NCBI RefSeq assembly: GCF_016859285.1 | Contig: NC_053419.1 | Location: forward strand, 12,986,501 to 13,050,500 | Direction of reading: 5' to 3' | From: Xiphias gladius | Taxonomy: Eukaryota > Chordata > Actinopteri > Istiophoriformes > Xiphiidae | DNA length: 64,000 nt | In this document: positions 38,467 to 51,700 of the stretch, piece by piece | Numbering within the stretch: the stretch's first letter is position 1 | Layout: every line of letters begins with the position of its first letter | Notes under the pieces: model-generated | Told to the model about the DNA's origin: nothing | Seen by the model: only the letters and a program-made list of their open reading frames with translations | The model's database searches: none | Translations under genes and position numbers: made by a program

Positions 38467-39915
38467 TGTGTGTGTGAATGAGAGAGAGAGAGAGAGAGAG
38501 AGATTGTGTCAGGCTTCTGATTTGGAGTATTTATCGTCAGATCTTAGTGTGTGTGAATGTGAGTGCACTGCCCCATGTAGGCCACAGCGCAGAAGGCTGA
38601 CCAATCATGCAGAGCAAGAAAAATGAAAATTGAATCACTTCCTGTCTGCATCCGCTGGGCAGCATCTGAAAATACTTGCTAAACTTGCTAAAGTTTTCAG
38701 CTTTGGAAGAGAGACTTATTTCTCATTTTAAGTGCCATATGAATGTGTAACTGTCTTTGTTTAACCTGAGCAGACAGGTGACAGGTATAAAAGTCTGTCT
38801 TTTTTTTTTTTTTTTTTTTTTTGTTTTGTTTCGTTTTGTTTTTTGTTTTTTCAGAGAGTTGTCACCTGTAACTGTGGTAACATGCATGTGCAAAGAGTTG
38901 CTGCCTAATTTTTGATGGTGGTGATGTTGCTGTTGTTTTGGCTTCCTTCCTCTGATCCTGGGGTCTCATGTCTGTGTGCTCATAGATTCCTCTTCCTCTG
39001 CAACACTTACTACTCTACCAGTGTTTAATGTTTCCTCCGAGACAGAAGTGTTCCTGCGAGCCGGCAGACCTCCTCATCGGGGTCCGCGAGCGTCGTTCTT
39101 TCTTTATAGACTCATTTAGGTAAAACAAAAAATACTTGTGAATGCACTCGAGGCTTGCACTTGTGCTTTACGCCCTCTTCAGTCTTCAGTCAGCCCACCC
39201 CCTCAAGACCAAGTCAGTCATTGCTTTTCATTCAGTTGGATTGATTATGGAGATTTTTTTTTTTTTCCCACCAGTGATGTTTATATTGTATATTATTACT
39301 TGTACAGAAGATCTAAAGCTTTTTTTTTATCTTCACAGGGGTAACACTTTTAAGACACATCTTTCTCTCGCTCTTCTTTTTTTTTTTTTTTTTTTTTTTT
39401 TAAACAAAAGACTGAGTATTTAAAACTATTTTCAGGGATCTGTAAAAGGAATCTGAGGGTTTAAAAGGTTGTTTATTTAAAGAAAAGGTCCACTGTGTAC
39501 AGGAAAAAAGTCTCCACCTCCCTTGTTGAAAGATTGTTTCTTGTAGAAACGTCTTCATTTTCTGCCCATTTCCTTTATAATCCTAAAATGTGTAAATACT
39601 GTAACTGTGAATACTATATAAATATATATATTTTTGTTCCCTGGGATTTGCTACATGAATACAGCTCAGAGGTCTATGTAACATAATAGGCGAGCGATGA
39701 GCTGGTAGCAGGAAATTCAGCTTGTGTCAAGCTTTGTTTTTTTATTTTCTGTTGTAAATTCTATGAAAAGTTGTTTGCGGTGTGGAGAAAAAAAAAAGGC
39801 GCAGAATCGGCATGGGAAGAGGATTGAAGCATCAGCCTGTTTCTCATGTCTATTTATTACACAACAAATGTATGAAAACGGAAAAAATGGAAATAAAGCA
39901 AATTTGCATACATCC
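37492..39915 (+). other. setd1b 3' UTR with poly(A) signal
   Basis: About 2.4 kb from the setd1b stop to a canonical AATAAA at 39892-39897. It contains a C run at about 37817-37830, a GA/GT microsatellite at 38434-38503, long T runs near 38800-38822 and 39378-39400, and a stretch near 38820-38850 of GTTTT units. Open frames within it (for example 37800-38141) have no family resemblance. Confidence 0.6.
38434..38503 (+). repeat. Compound (GA)n-(GT)n-(GA)n microsatellite
   Basis: Two GA tracts flank a short TGTGTGTGTG segment and GAATG, inside the setd1b 3' UTR. Confidence 0.9.
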
Positions 39916-42463
39916 ATAAACAGTCGTTTTGTTTTTCATGAAGCCCTGATTCATTGATGATTGACTGAGATAAACCCACACAGTCCCACTGATGCTGAAT
40001 TTTCATGAATGAAAACCGGCAGCAGCTGACTGAACAATGACTCTGTGTAAGGCTGGTTTGATCGAGGACCGGGTCATGTGATTCACTCCCCTCTGACACA
40101 CACACACACACACAGCCACCACCAATACGATTCAAACCCCAAATAAGCCAGAAAGAAAATGTAAACACTACAGTATGAAAAGGCAAGCGGGACAAGTCCA
40201 ACCAGAAGATTTTCGGTGTGGAATGTAATCCGGGATCCCGGGATCACGACTGAGAGTCTTCCTCGCAACCCGACTCCATTGATTTTTGGAGCTGTTTTTA
40301 AAGAGTTTTGGGACAAGTCTTAGCCGAGTCTTAAAGTCCTTTCTCAAATGGCAAGCCAAGTTGCAAGCAGGTGGAAATAGTAGCCTTAAAAAAAGAGAGT
40401 TAAGAGGAGCAGTAGAAAGTCACCGGTTAGATGTGCAGTGTGTGGCCATGCGAGGCCCACCTGTTGCATCCTTATTTATTTTTTACGTTCCAGGATTTTA
40501 CTTGTCAAAACTTGAGACCCGGATGTTTTTGTCTTGCACGAGTCAAGTGTCAGGTAACTTTCTGTGACGTCCTCTAAGTCTGACTCAAGGCCAAATCCTC
40601 CCGCTCGGCCAATTTCACTCATCGTTTCCTCGTCTGGTTGAGGCTGTGGCATTAATTCGCGAATCCCAGCTGCTGTTTTGTTTGGCTGCAGCCTGACATC
40701 ACACTCAACCAACCCTGGGCTGGCATTCACCCAGGGAGAGAAAGGGCCTTACAGTGGGGCCTGTGTGTGTGTGCACGTGTGTGCCACCCCGAGGCAGTGA
40801 CAGGAGGAGGATGGCGTGACCACAGGCAGAGAGGATGGGATGGGAGAGTGAGCTTAAACAGCACGGGCGCCCAATTCACACCCGTCTCCATCTGCTGAAT
40901 GATACCAAAGTGCACCAAAGGAGGAACACACGCCTCAACGCCGAGCGATCTTATTGGTCAGGCCTTATCACTCCAACTTAGCTCTCTTGTTTCGTTGGTC
41001 ATCTTTCCATCTCCTTTGTTTAACGTAATGTCATTTTTTCACGATGCCATGTTTTTATCGTAGCACTTTTGCTGACAAATTCAGGTTAACTAGTTAAACT
41101 TGGGATTTCTCTAGAGGTTGCGCAGCGTCGCAGACTGTAACATGAAAAATAATTTTCCAGAAATGATGTTTTTTCTTCATCCAGCAGCCATTTTTAACAG
41201 GACATGGATACCGCGTTTTAAATGAAATTGTGTTACTGCCTCAGATCCCAAAAAAATGTGTCACCCTCAGCTGATTTTTGTACAAGTTGCTTCCTCGCCT
41301 GGTAGGATATTGGTATGCCGTTGCTAAAGCGTTACAAATGAGAGATTTATGCCCCAGTTTACATCTATGACTCATCATAACTTTGATTTTGATGAAGTAG
41401 TCACACAGATTTTTCCGTCCAAGTTCAGTAAAAAAGAAAAGTAAAATTGTGAGCTCTAACACTGACATTAAATTGTGAGTCTATATATTGATGTTTTTTC
41501 AATGATATCTTTTCTTGCAGGTGTTTTGCAGTCAGTCACAGTTGACCATTTGCATACTCTGAGCCTTTCTCTGAACGATGCCAGTTCACGCTGACGCTGG
41601 CGGGAAATATGGCAAATAGGCAAAATAAATGCACACAGAAAAGTTTGCACGTCGGACGCGGGAGAGTCAACTCATTAACAGGCTGTTACTATGGTCTCTA
41701 TGTCCTTCTCCCAGTTGAGCTTTGACCTGGAAAAGCACAGGTTTGTCTACTAATGATGATGATTAATGATGACTCTGTTTCATATTCAGCACCTCTGCTT
41801 TTGATATCACCACTGGCGAGGCGCTGCAAGGCGAGTTGCTGCCCTCACATACTGTGTTTGTTTTCAAATAAAACTCTGAAACTTGTACGATGAGAATACT
41901 TGGTGTGAACAAAAGCCACTACAACAGACTATATTCATGACTAACACTGACTTTTTGCCTTCCCCTTTGTTTTTACCCAGACTAGTGGCGTGGTTAAAAA
42001 CACAAACACAAAGAGACCTTTTCATCTAGCGCCATCATCAGGGCAGAATTTTGTTTTGTCTGTGACTTAGTTTTATGACCGAATACTAGCAAAACACAAG
42101 ACGGTCCTAGCAGGACTATATCCTCTATGTCTTGGTTTTAAGTTTTTTACTAAATGTATCTTTTAATGAATTTTGAATATTTTGCCCAGCTACGAACAAT
42201 CTCGGACCCAAAGTGTAATGAAAACCACCTTATAATGTTAGGATTGTTCTTTTTCAAGAGCAGGCTCCTGTACAATGCAAAAGGCCTACAGTCATAAATT
42301 CACACATATCAAACATACCGGCGCTCCATTCACATTATTTTAAACCGCTAGTAATGCACTAATGGAGTTAAATAATGCTGCAGAGACAGCAGGGCACAAT
42401 CATGAAAAGATAAGCAGCAATTCAATATATTACAGTACTCTTCTTCACAGTTTGTTTTTTGCA
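39916..42463. other. Intergenic spacer between setd1b and the carbonic anhydrase gene
   Basis: About 2.5 kb of tail-to-tail spacer. It includes a short CA microsatellite at about 40098-40115 and a TG/CA-rich patch at about 40762-40785. No gene or RNA was recognised. This interval marks the junction between the 12q24-like and 22q11-like gene blocks. Confidence 0.45.
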
Positions 42464-42636
42464 TTTATTCCGTGCTGGAGCATCTCTACAGATCTGAAAA
42501 CTCTGCACTGTGCCTCGGGTTCAAATCAGAAACCTCTCCGACTACAGGAAAAAAAACCGAAAAGAAATAAAACATGAATTATTCTTTGTTTGGCCTAGTA
42601 GTGTTTCATGTTTCATGATGTGGACTTAACGCGGCG
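42464..42636 (-). other. Carbonic anhydrase 3' UTR (approximate)
   Basis: Downstream of the stop codon on the minus strand. Plus-strand TTTATT at 42464-42469 reads AATAAA on the gene strand and is the nearest candidate poly(A) signal. Confidence 0.4.
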
Positions 42637-45299
42637 CTAAAGTCCAGAGATGAAGCTTCCCAGCAAAACGATTTGAAGCAGCTGCACGGGCGCCGCTAAC
42701 CTGAGGGGACAGCTGGCCGTCCCAGTGAGCAGTCTGGCATCCTTGGATGCGGAGACGATGCGACTGAAGCTGGGGTGGACGTGCCTGAAGTTTTTCTGCA
42801 GAGGCCTCACCTGCTCTGCGTCCTCCTCTGTGGAGAAGATCTGCGAAGTAAACTGAGCCAACTGAGGGGAAAATATAAAAAAAAAAAAAAAAAAAAAAAA
42901 TTTCAATCTTTTTTCATGGTAAGTTTAATTTGAAATGACTCGAGAGACCTACTTGAGACCATGAGATGTAGATGGGGACTTGGTACAGAGTCCATACAAC
43001 CACTTGAGAACAAGGAGGGGTGGTGAGGCTGCCATAGTAGCGGTAATACTGACTCATGTTGTGCTTCGGCAGAAGGCTCACCAGCGGGAATGGCTTGATT
43101 TTAGTCGTTTGGCCTTGGGGAAGGATACAGAGCCGTTATGTGAACTGTTACAGACCACACGAACAGCGAGCAGAAGTGAACTTTTGTGCGTTTCCTCAAA
43201 CCTTTGTAAGCCACGGAGGACAGTTTTTGCGATATGTGTCCAAAGTACATGTTGTCTGCGTAAACAACCTGCAAGAGACGAAAAAATCAGGATGTACTCA
43301 TACGTAAAATAAGTACGACAGTGCTTGAATATATATTACAAAACTGGCAAACTGACATCAATGAAGAATCCGAGAACAGCAAGTCCTGTTGGATCATCCA
43401 AGGCTGCTGTCAGATTTGGATGGATGGACTTCATGTTGACTATGTGCATCTGGAAATAAACAAACAAAAAAAAAAAGCACGGAGACATTAAGGGAAGGCT
43501 GCACCGCACCAGTCTGCTGCAAAACATGGTTCGTGACAGTGTAGAGCTGTCTACTGACCATACTGTACCTCCATTGGATATCTGCGTCTGTCCACGGTGT
43601 GCTCCGAGCCGTTGGTGGCCGGGCCTCCCCAGTGGAAGTGCAGCTGGATGGTGTGGTACACATCTGGAAGACCTCCACCGCTCACTGACATGCCGCTGCC
43701 AACCTGCAGCACAACTGTGGGCGACCGGAAAACAAAGTGATCACCAACACAGACGCAATAAAAGAGGCAATAACACACGCGTTCAGGACAGTAGCCGCAG
43801 TATATTCACCGGTGTGTCCGTCGTTCTTAAGCGTCCAGTGGCCTGTTTGGATCGCATCGAAGCCCTCCAGATGCAAAGACCCCAGAGAGTCATTTCTGGT
43901 CATCTGGTGGTCCAGGTTGATGGGAGAGTGGTGCTCTTCAAGTAAGGGGTGGCATGACGGGAACGTGTCTCCCCATGCATAAGGATCTGAGGATGGAAAA
44001 CAAACCACACGAGCACCAGACACACAGGTGAAGGACAGGAGAAGTGTTTTCGACGTTGGTGGTCGAAACCTCTCCATGGCGTCACAAGATGAATCTGATG
44101 CGTCTCCAGATGATTATTGCGATATGAAAGAAGACTCAAAATATTGAGTCTGAAAGCTCGCCCTTGACCTTGGAGACGTGTCAGGAGGTTGACTTAACAA
44201 TTTCGCCACAGGGTCCATTTAGTAGCTATTCTGGAGCTTTTGACCACATCACAAATTCTTCCTCAGCAGATGGAGTCTTCCACGTTGTTATTGGATTACA
44301 GACTTCTCATCCGTGTCATCTTAAAAGCCGAGGCTGACAGGTGGTTCTTTGCCTTGGGAACAGCACACTGTCCATTTAGTGGCTATTCCAGAGCTTTCGA
44401 TCACTACACGCCATCTTCACATTGCACAGTTGTCATGAAATTGTAAACTAGATGTTGTGGTTTTTCTCATTTTCTTTTTTTGTTTTGTCAACCACCAGTT
44501 TCCAAGGAAAACTCACTCAAAAACATCTGCTGAGGAAGACCGTATGATCGGATCAAAAGCAACAACAGCGACTAAATGTAGCAACAGCTACTAAATGGAC
44601 CTTGTGGTGAGATTCTTTGCCAAAGAAAAATATTGTTCTGCCACTCAAATTTTCCTGTTTTTCTGACTTTTTTTTCCTAATTTACGAGTGTTTCTTGTGA
44701 GATACTCAGTAGTTTTAACCTCTTGAGTCCTCTAGCAGTTATTCAAATGGCTAAAACTGATCGCTCTTTGTGGGATTTGCTCACAACTCAAAGACATGAA
44801 ACCTCTTTCCCTGGGTTGAAAAGAAGACACTGCTTCATTTTAAGGGCTGAAAAACCGAAAACAGTTCACAGCATAGTAAGTTTAAAAATAATGACAGAAA
44901 CAGAAAAACTTTAACTGTATAAAATCATGGTCTGTTTCAGTCGAATAATGTTTCCCATTAGTCAGTTTATTATTCAAAAACAAGTGGGCCGATAGTGTTA
45001 AAATTTATGTTACAATGACCATTTTAATAAGAGACCTATAAGTTGCTTTTCTGTGTTTTTTTAAATTAATAATTCATAGGTTACTTACCACAATGTGGCT
45101 CATTGTAACAGTAGTTGTCTGGAATATTAGAACAGCAAAAGGTTGACAAACAGAATTTCTCTTCACTCACTGAAGTAGCTTGAATTTAACGTAAATTACG
45201 TATAAAAATATTGTTTTTGTCATATGAGACTAAAGCAGGACCCTCACCCGAATCAGCGTATGAAACAACAATCATCAGGACAGCAGCAGTCCAAATCAT
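42637..45299 (-). CDS. ca15: Carbonic anhydrase 15-like, GPI-anchored
   Basis: Eight coding exons on the minus strand: 45299-45248, 45118-45089, 43986-43810, 43714-43569, 43449-43357, 43268-43202, 43113-42953 and 42861-42637, giving 316 aa. Residues 1-16 are a signal peptide (MIWTAAVLMIVVSYADS). Zinc ligands fit exactly: His112 and His114 in QLHFHWGG and His137 in MEMHIVN, with the 23-residue spacing of CA II His96-His119. The proton-shuttle His lies in NDGHT (about residue 85). The substrate-pocket motif GSLTTPPC is at about 216-223, with Cys positions typical of the CA4/CA15 group. The C-terminal tail (LRLAAPVQLLQIVLLGSFIS) is hydrophobic without a basic stop, as expected of a GPI signal. 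It should hydrate CO2 on the outer cell surface. I prefer CA15 over CA4 because dgcr2 is the neighbour, as in mouse; fish have several ca15 copies and I cannot say which. The exon 6 donor is a weak GTTTGA. Confidence 0.88.
44198..44616. repeat. Inverted-repeat element in carbonic anhydrase intron 2
   Basis: The left arm (about 44198-44273) reads CCACAGGGTCCATTTAGTAG, then GAGCTTTTGACCACATCAC and TCTTCCTCAGCAGATG. The right arm (about 44524-44616) carries the same words in reverse complement: CATCTGCTGAGGAAGA, GATCAAAAGC and AGCTACTAAATGGACCTTGTGG. A third, partial copy (GTCCATTTAGTGGCTATTCC, then AGAGCTTTCGATCACTACAC) lies between them at about 44370-44425 in direct orientation. It may be a non-autonomous DNA transposon or nested copies of one repeat. 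Confidence 0.6.
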
Positions 45300-46471
45300 C
45301 GTAGGATCCCACAGCCCGAAGAACCAGACAGGTGTCAGTGTCTGCGGTAGAATGAGAATCGGTGCGAACGTCCTGCGGCTTAAATAGGAACGGAGGTAAA
45401 ACCTGAGTCTTATTCTCTCTCCGCGTGTGGTCAGTGAACTGTGTCATTACCAGTCTAGTGGTCTTTTCCGATCAACGGGCTCATTGATGCAAAGACAGCT
45501 TCTAGCCCCCCCCGGCTGCCAGCATCGGTGCCCAGTGACTAGTAACAACACACATCTATCTCAGGGGAAAGTGAGAGGATGTGTAGCTCTCTGAATTGGA
45601 AAGGAACAGATTATATATGGTTTAGTACCGCCAAAGACAATGTGGAAAATCCATCCATTCATTTTGTGAAGCAAAGGCAACAAAGCGATATATAAAAGCA
45701 CTGGAGGGACATCCTGTTTTTTCAAAATATAAATGTAGAGCATCTTTGTAGTTTATTTGTACAGTTAAAATCTGAAAAAAAAAAAAATCTAAATATATTG
45801 GCTGATTAGTAAAGTCCTTTGAGTGATGGGGGTTATTATTGAAATTTTATGCTGTCACATTAATATTTTGAACTTGAACATGTATTCCACCTGAAATTAT
45901 AGTACTTTCCAAAAATTAAGGAAAAAAATAAAATAAAGTAGCATGTGAAATAATGGTTGCCATAAATACAACTCTGACGTCTCCTTTATTTGAAGCGTGA
46001 AGCATTTTAAAGTGATGTTACACTTCACCACTGTCTAAATTCAATCATTGTCCTGACTGAACAGCTCAGCGTTAAGTGTTAATGTCTCTCCCATCCCGGA
46101 ATAGATTGTGTGACTCTGTCACTACTCGGCCCGTGTGAACAAGGCCTCTATTCTTCAGCAACAATGCCTTCCAGCTGGGTATCACTATCTCCGCTCCGCC
46201 GGCTGCCTTATGAGTCACTGTGAGGTGTGCTATATCTGCTTTCTTTAAATTATTTGAGTCTTCTGGCTTTTTGGGATTGGATTTACCCCACAACCCACAT
46301 CTTACTGATGGGGGATTTCCCCGCGTGGCACCGTAATCCTCTGACATTTGGTCACTACTGGCAAGTCAAAGCACTCGAGGAGCAGCTAAATGTCACGATT
46401 GATGAGGTTCGACATAAAGTTCAGTATGTGTTCATACCCACTGACGCATGAGTCATCCATCATGGTGCATG
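45300..46471. other. Spacer between the carbonic anhydrase start and the dgcr2 3' end
   Basis: About 1.2 kb that should contain the promoter of the carbonic anhydrase gene (both flanking genes are on the minus strand). No TATA box or coding segment could be assigned with confidence. An A-run is at about 45775-45788. Confidence 0.4.
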
Positions 46472-48705
46472 TTTATTTGGCATTTGATTAGATGTACATC
46501 TACCTCAGAAAAACACAAGCCCCCCCTGCAAATGAAGCATTTTGTAAAATTTAAAGTCTATGAAATAAAAGACAATGCGATGTAGCATTTGTTGTATTAT
46601 ACATAAAACATTTCAAATTCAAGAAAATTGGTTCGCACACCACCATAGTCTTGCACAGGAGCTACAGTGTAAATGCAGCTGTTCGGGTCGTGGGCAGGTT
46701 TTTCGATGTTTACGGAGATATCAAACTATATGCAGGAGTCTTTGAATCTACTGTACAGGACACACTGTTGAGCTAAAAATAATGTTTCCATCCAAAAAAA
46801 AAAAAAAAAAAAATCTCTCAGCATGCCAGAAGATAAAAACATGCGCTGCAGGTCCAGAAAGCAGGCTGAAAAATAAAACCAAACAAGCTTGATGAGGGAC
46901 AAAAAAAAAAAAAAAAAAAAAATTCACACAAGTAGACCATCTCCTATACACACATGCACGTTACTTTTTTCTACAATTTATGAGATATAGTTTGTAGTAT
47001 AATCCATTGTGGACTGTCAAAATGCCAAAAAAAAAGGGGGGGGGGGGGGGTTAAGCTTCAGCACAAAAAAAAAAAAAAAAAAAAGGTATACATACAGTAC
47101 ATTCAAGCATGAGATACGTGCACAGTCATTCAGACAAACATTTACAGCTGTTTTTCTCAAGGCAGATCAAAAGCAGGTTGAATGCTGGTGGTTGTGGGTC
47201 GTTGATGACTGACTTCCTCAGGCTTTTAAAATTCATCCTTCCGTGAATCAAACGATTGTCATCATAACAGGGGTCTAACTCGTTCCAAATGTACAGTTTA
47301 CACTTTTCGTTTATTAAAATTTGGTTTTTTTTAACTGCGATCCCACTGGGAAAGAAGAACAATAGCAGACCTATCAACACCAAAACATCATCTTCATCAG
47401 TAGCTGAAAACAACCTCAGGAACTGAGACAACGGATGTACTGCGTGACGAATCACACATAGAAACACGTGAGCGATGGAGTGGCAGCATCCAAACGTTAC
47501 AACTGACAAAAAAAGAACCAACCAACCCCCCAAAACAACTTGATTTAATCGAGGGATGAGCGTGCAAAAACATTGAGCTTTTAGTCACTAAACATGGTTC
47601 AGTTAGCAAATACACAACTACCCTGTGAAGAGCTGGTAATAAAGTAACAACAGTGGGACCATCTGCATTATTAAATGACTTCACTATTGGAGCAGCTATT
47701 TTAAATAAATGTATTTTTTCAAATTTAATGAGGGGATATCGTCCCTAATCTTCACGCGTACACTCGAAAAGCTCCTGCATCTATCCCACAATAAAACAAT
47801 CAAGATTACAGCCTGCTTCATAAATTATCATCAAAGAGTACACAATACCAAACTCAGTGTTTCTCAGTACCACAACATTCGTTGATACATAATGCCTTGT
47901 GTCAGCAATACCTAATATAAACCTTATCGTAGGAAACTAACCCTACCTTCTTGCAAGGTTAAATCTCTTGACTACAAAACATCTTCCCTGCAAATACGCA
48001 ATATAAATGTGGAAGACAGCTTCATGTATCAGTATAATAAGAAAGAGAAGGGACAGAAGGTTTCCATGAACAAGTAGAAATCGAGATCTGGGAACTGCGG
48101 CGACAGACAGGGCTGATGAGAACATTATTAGTAGCCTGGAAACCGACAGATCAATACAGATACGTCCAGTTAAATGACAGCATGATGCAAACAAAAACGC
48201 ACAAGGAACAAAAGCTGGCTTCATTGTCCGTCTGTCACAAGTATTACAAATTTCTCTGGCACAGACCTGAGGGGGTATTTACATCAGGGCCTCTCGACCA
48301 ATCAGGTCAACTCTGAGATGTTTCAAAAGCTTTGTTCAGTCAACGCTAAAAGTAAAAGTGCAGCTTTCTCAGCCCGAATGTAGTGTTTTTCTTCTCTGTA
48401 CAGAAACAGTACCCTCTGCTCCCTCAGATGCTAGTGTCTTAAAAAAAAAAAAAAAAGCACTCAGAAGTCCAACTGCACAGTCTTCAGATAGAGGGCATCC
48501 ATCCATCACTGTAACACCTCAAAGGAAACAGGTTGCTCCACCTTCTGATACATCTCTACAAACTTTAACTCTCCTCTCTGCCGTCAGCATTTAGATTCAC
48601 GACACAACAGTGTGCTTTGTCCTCTCCCCGTGCAGGACGCACGAACGACTTTCCTCCTCCAGCAGGTAATGTCCGGATGCAGCTCCCCGCCGTCCGTCTA
48701 CAGTC
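46472..48705 (-). other. dgcr2 3' UTR (approximate extent)
   Basis: Sequence downstream of the dgcr2 stop on the minus strand. Candidate poly(A) signals (TTTATT on the plus strand) are at 47310-47315 and 46472-46477; the more distal is used for the extent given. The stretch holds several homopolymers: A at about 46795-46813, 46901-46921 and 47065-47084, and G at about 47037-47050. No other gene was seen. Confidence 0.35.
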
Positions 48706-51700
48706 CTATACCACGGTGCTGAGGGAGGTGCAGTCTGCAGGCATCGGAGCGGGGGCATGGCCATCTGTCGGAGTGTCGGGCCCCACAAGGAGGGTGCTGC
48801 TATCTATGGAGTCCTCCCTCTCCTGACAGGATGGCGCCGAGCCTGGCACGGGACCAGAAGGGTTGGGAATATCGGCCTGGAGCCCGTCTCCCATGGCGTT
48901 TATCTGGCTCGGAACCATGGAAACCCCGCTGTGTCCTGAAGGTACCGACAAACAGAGAAAATGTAAACTCTCTTTACTGTACATGATGTGATACATGAAT
49001 AACAAGACAAAGATCTGCACCTACCGAGGTCCACATAAAGGAGGCTGTCTGGGTTGATGGAGGCCTCATACGGAGGAGGGGGGTCATCAGGGTGCTGGAT
49101 GTCTGGGTATTTGTAGGCTGCGTACGGCGGAGGCGGCTCTTGGAAATGAAAAGCACCTCCCTCTCCGTCGTCAGACAGATGCAGAGGAGTGAGGCCGGTG
49201 CCAAAGGCATCCGGGCCGTAGTCAAAGCCTGGGACTCGCCGACCGAGGTTAAAGTGGTGCACTGAGCAAATAAAAACAGAGAGATACAGAGGACAATGAT
49301 AAATGACTGCTACAATATTCAATATCAGCCGTGGCATTTGAAATAATATGAAATAAAAACTTATATCAACTCAAACTAATTATAATGAGAAAGCCTCATT
49401 AGAGCGGTGTGTGTGAATGTCCAACAGGCTTAATGCTCACAGTTTCCTCCGATCAGCGTTTCAATGCGTTCACGTCTCCGCTGACGGAGTCTGTGCACCA
49501 TGAAGAGCAGCAGGGAGAGGATGAGAAAGGATGAGATACAGCTGACGATCAGTCTCATCCCACTGGCCATCGAGTCAAACAGACTGTTTCCATCTGAGGG
49601 GGAAGAGGAAAAACCACTAAATTAGCATATTACTTTCTGCAAGCTCATTGGTTTAAAATGACCTGGGGATTTTATGCTCCTGGGTGTGAAGAATAAACAA
49701 ATTTCTCCCACTGAAAGAGTTCTGCATTGTTCGTGAGAAAAGATCTGAAAAAACACTGTCCAAAGTCATATGTAACACCTCCTTCGTGTTAACTGAGTCC
49801 ATGAAACAATGCTCAGAGTAGACAGTAGATGCCAACTCTAAACCAGGCTCATTTTAATCCAGACATTATTCTTTTTTCATTTTTGTGGCTGACAGTAAAA
49901 TTGCCACGAGTTGCAGTAAATCAAATACTGTAGATCTTTGAGGAGCTCCACCGTGTGGGCCTGTGAGCACTAACTGTTACATGAAAATGTCTTAATGTAA
50001 AGCTCCGTTTGAATGAATACTCAAAGTTTCTATGGATCCAATACCAGAGTCGGTGAGCGAATGCACGGGAAAACATTCATCCAGAGCGAAATACCACGAT
50101 AATCGGCGAGATGTATCACGAGGTGGCAGTACCTGGGTCCAGACAGGTGAACTTGCAGCACTCTTTTGGATCCTTGCGGAAGTGCTGGCAGCCCTGCGGC
50201 CGCTCGCACAGCGCGGCCACACACATCTCGGGCTCGCCGTCATGACACGTGCAGCTCAGACACGGGTCGTCCCCCTTAGGGGTGAAGTAGTAGCCCTCGT
50301 TTACAACATTGTCTTTTATATCCACACAAGTTTGCCCTGTCGATGAAATATAACGTCAAGACATAGTGCAAAAAAACAAACCACGGCTGAAACTAAAATA
50401 GTTTTGCAATTTTGAAATATCTGGGGGAAAAGACATAATGAGCACATACTCCTCTTGCAGAGGAAGGGGAACTTCTTGTAGCAGTTCTCAGCGTGCCAAC
50501 TGTGCAGGCCCCGTTCGTTCATGCTTTTGATCTGAAAGCGCTGCAGCTGGGCACAGAAGACGTTGTCCTGGGTGGAGGATGCCTCTCCAAAATTGGTCAG
50601 ACCCTCAGGTGGTAGAAACACCTGCATTGACCCTGTTGGGAAACATAACACCGGCAATTTTAAACATTGCCAACTCTCTGGTTAAAGAAGTGAAGGCAGA
50701 CAAGACCAAATCTTAAATACCTTTGTATGCTACCTCCCAGCGGCCCTCCAGAGAGTGGTTCTGATTGGTGATCACATACTGGTAGCCCACCCAAAACCTT
50801 AAAAACAAACCAAAAAAAAGCAATTTACTACAATGTTTAAATTTACAGTGTCAATTTTTTATTTCAGGGTTTTGTTTTAATGATTAAACTACCACTATTG
50901 GCCACTAGATGGCCTACAACCATTAACAGAGCATTATAACTCCCTAACCTCTGCCGGAGGAGCCTGATACATTTGATTATGAATTTTATGTCATAGGAAC
51001 AAAAAAGGTCAACAATGGCAAAGCATAAGTTTAGAAACGTTAGAAATGTAGACTTCCCTCCTCTGTAACTGGCTGAAAGTATGACAGTAGCGATTTGAAG
51101 CATGCATGTTTAGGCAGCTATTTACTGTGTAATTAAAGGCCAAATGAAAAGGCAAAGGCCGTGGAGAGTTCAGAGGTTGGACAGAGCTGTGCACAGGGGC
51201 AGAAATGTCTTTGCGGCAGAGTTTTTTTCTCACAGAAACTGCAAATTGTATAAGCTCTTAATATAATCACAGCCTATTAACTGGTACATGTCTGTAGAAA
51301 ATTACAACATTTTAATTAAACAGTAATAAGATCCATTAAGTTCAGCTCTTTCCGGAATTCACAACTAAAGGCTCAAACTAATGCCACATTATTCCAACAA
51401 TAAAACAGTTCGTAAAAACTCACTTGCACTGGTCTCTGCGCTCACAGACTTTATCGTCGAAGTCCACCTCGATCTTCAGTATGAACTGCAGCTCCTCGTT
51501 GGTCACAAACGTAGCCAATGAGCCGTTGACTTTCTGACAAGTATCCACAGCCTGCCAGTAGTTCTCGTTCCTCAGGTACACTTTGTAACAGCTGGCCGTC
51601 TTCTCGTAGTGGTGCCACCCGCTGGGGCACTTCTCTGTGGACAGAAGAAACTTCAGCACTGTGGTTGATAAAAGCTGGTCAGACAATAACAGTGCAGATT

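Noticed and set aside
43526-43945. 139-aa plus-strand frame over the carbonic anhydrase exons
   Set aside because: It is antisense to two clear carbonic anhydrase exons and has no family resemblance.
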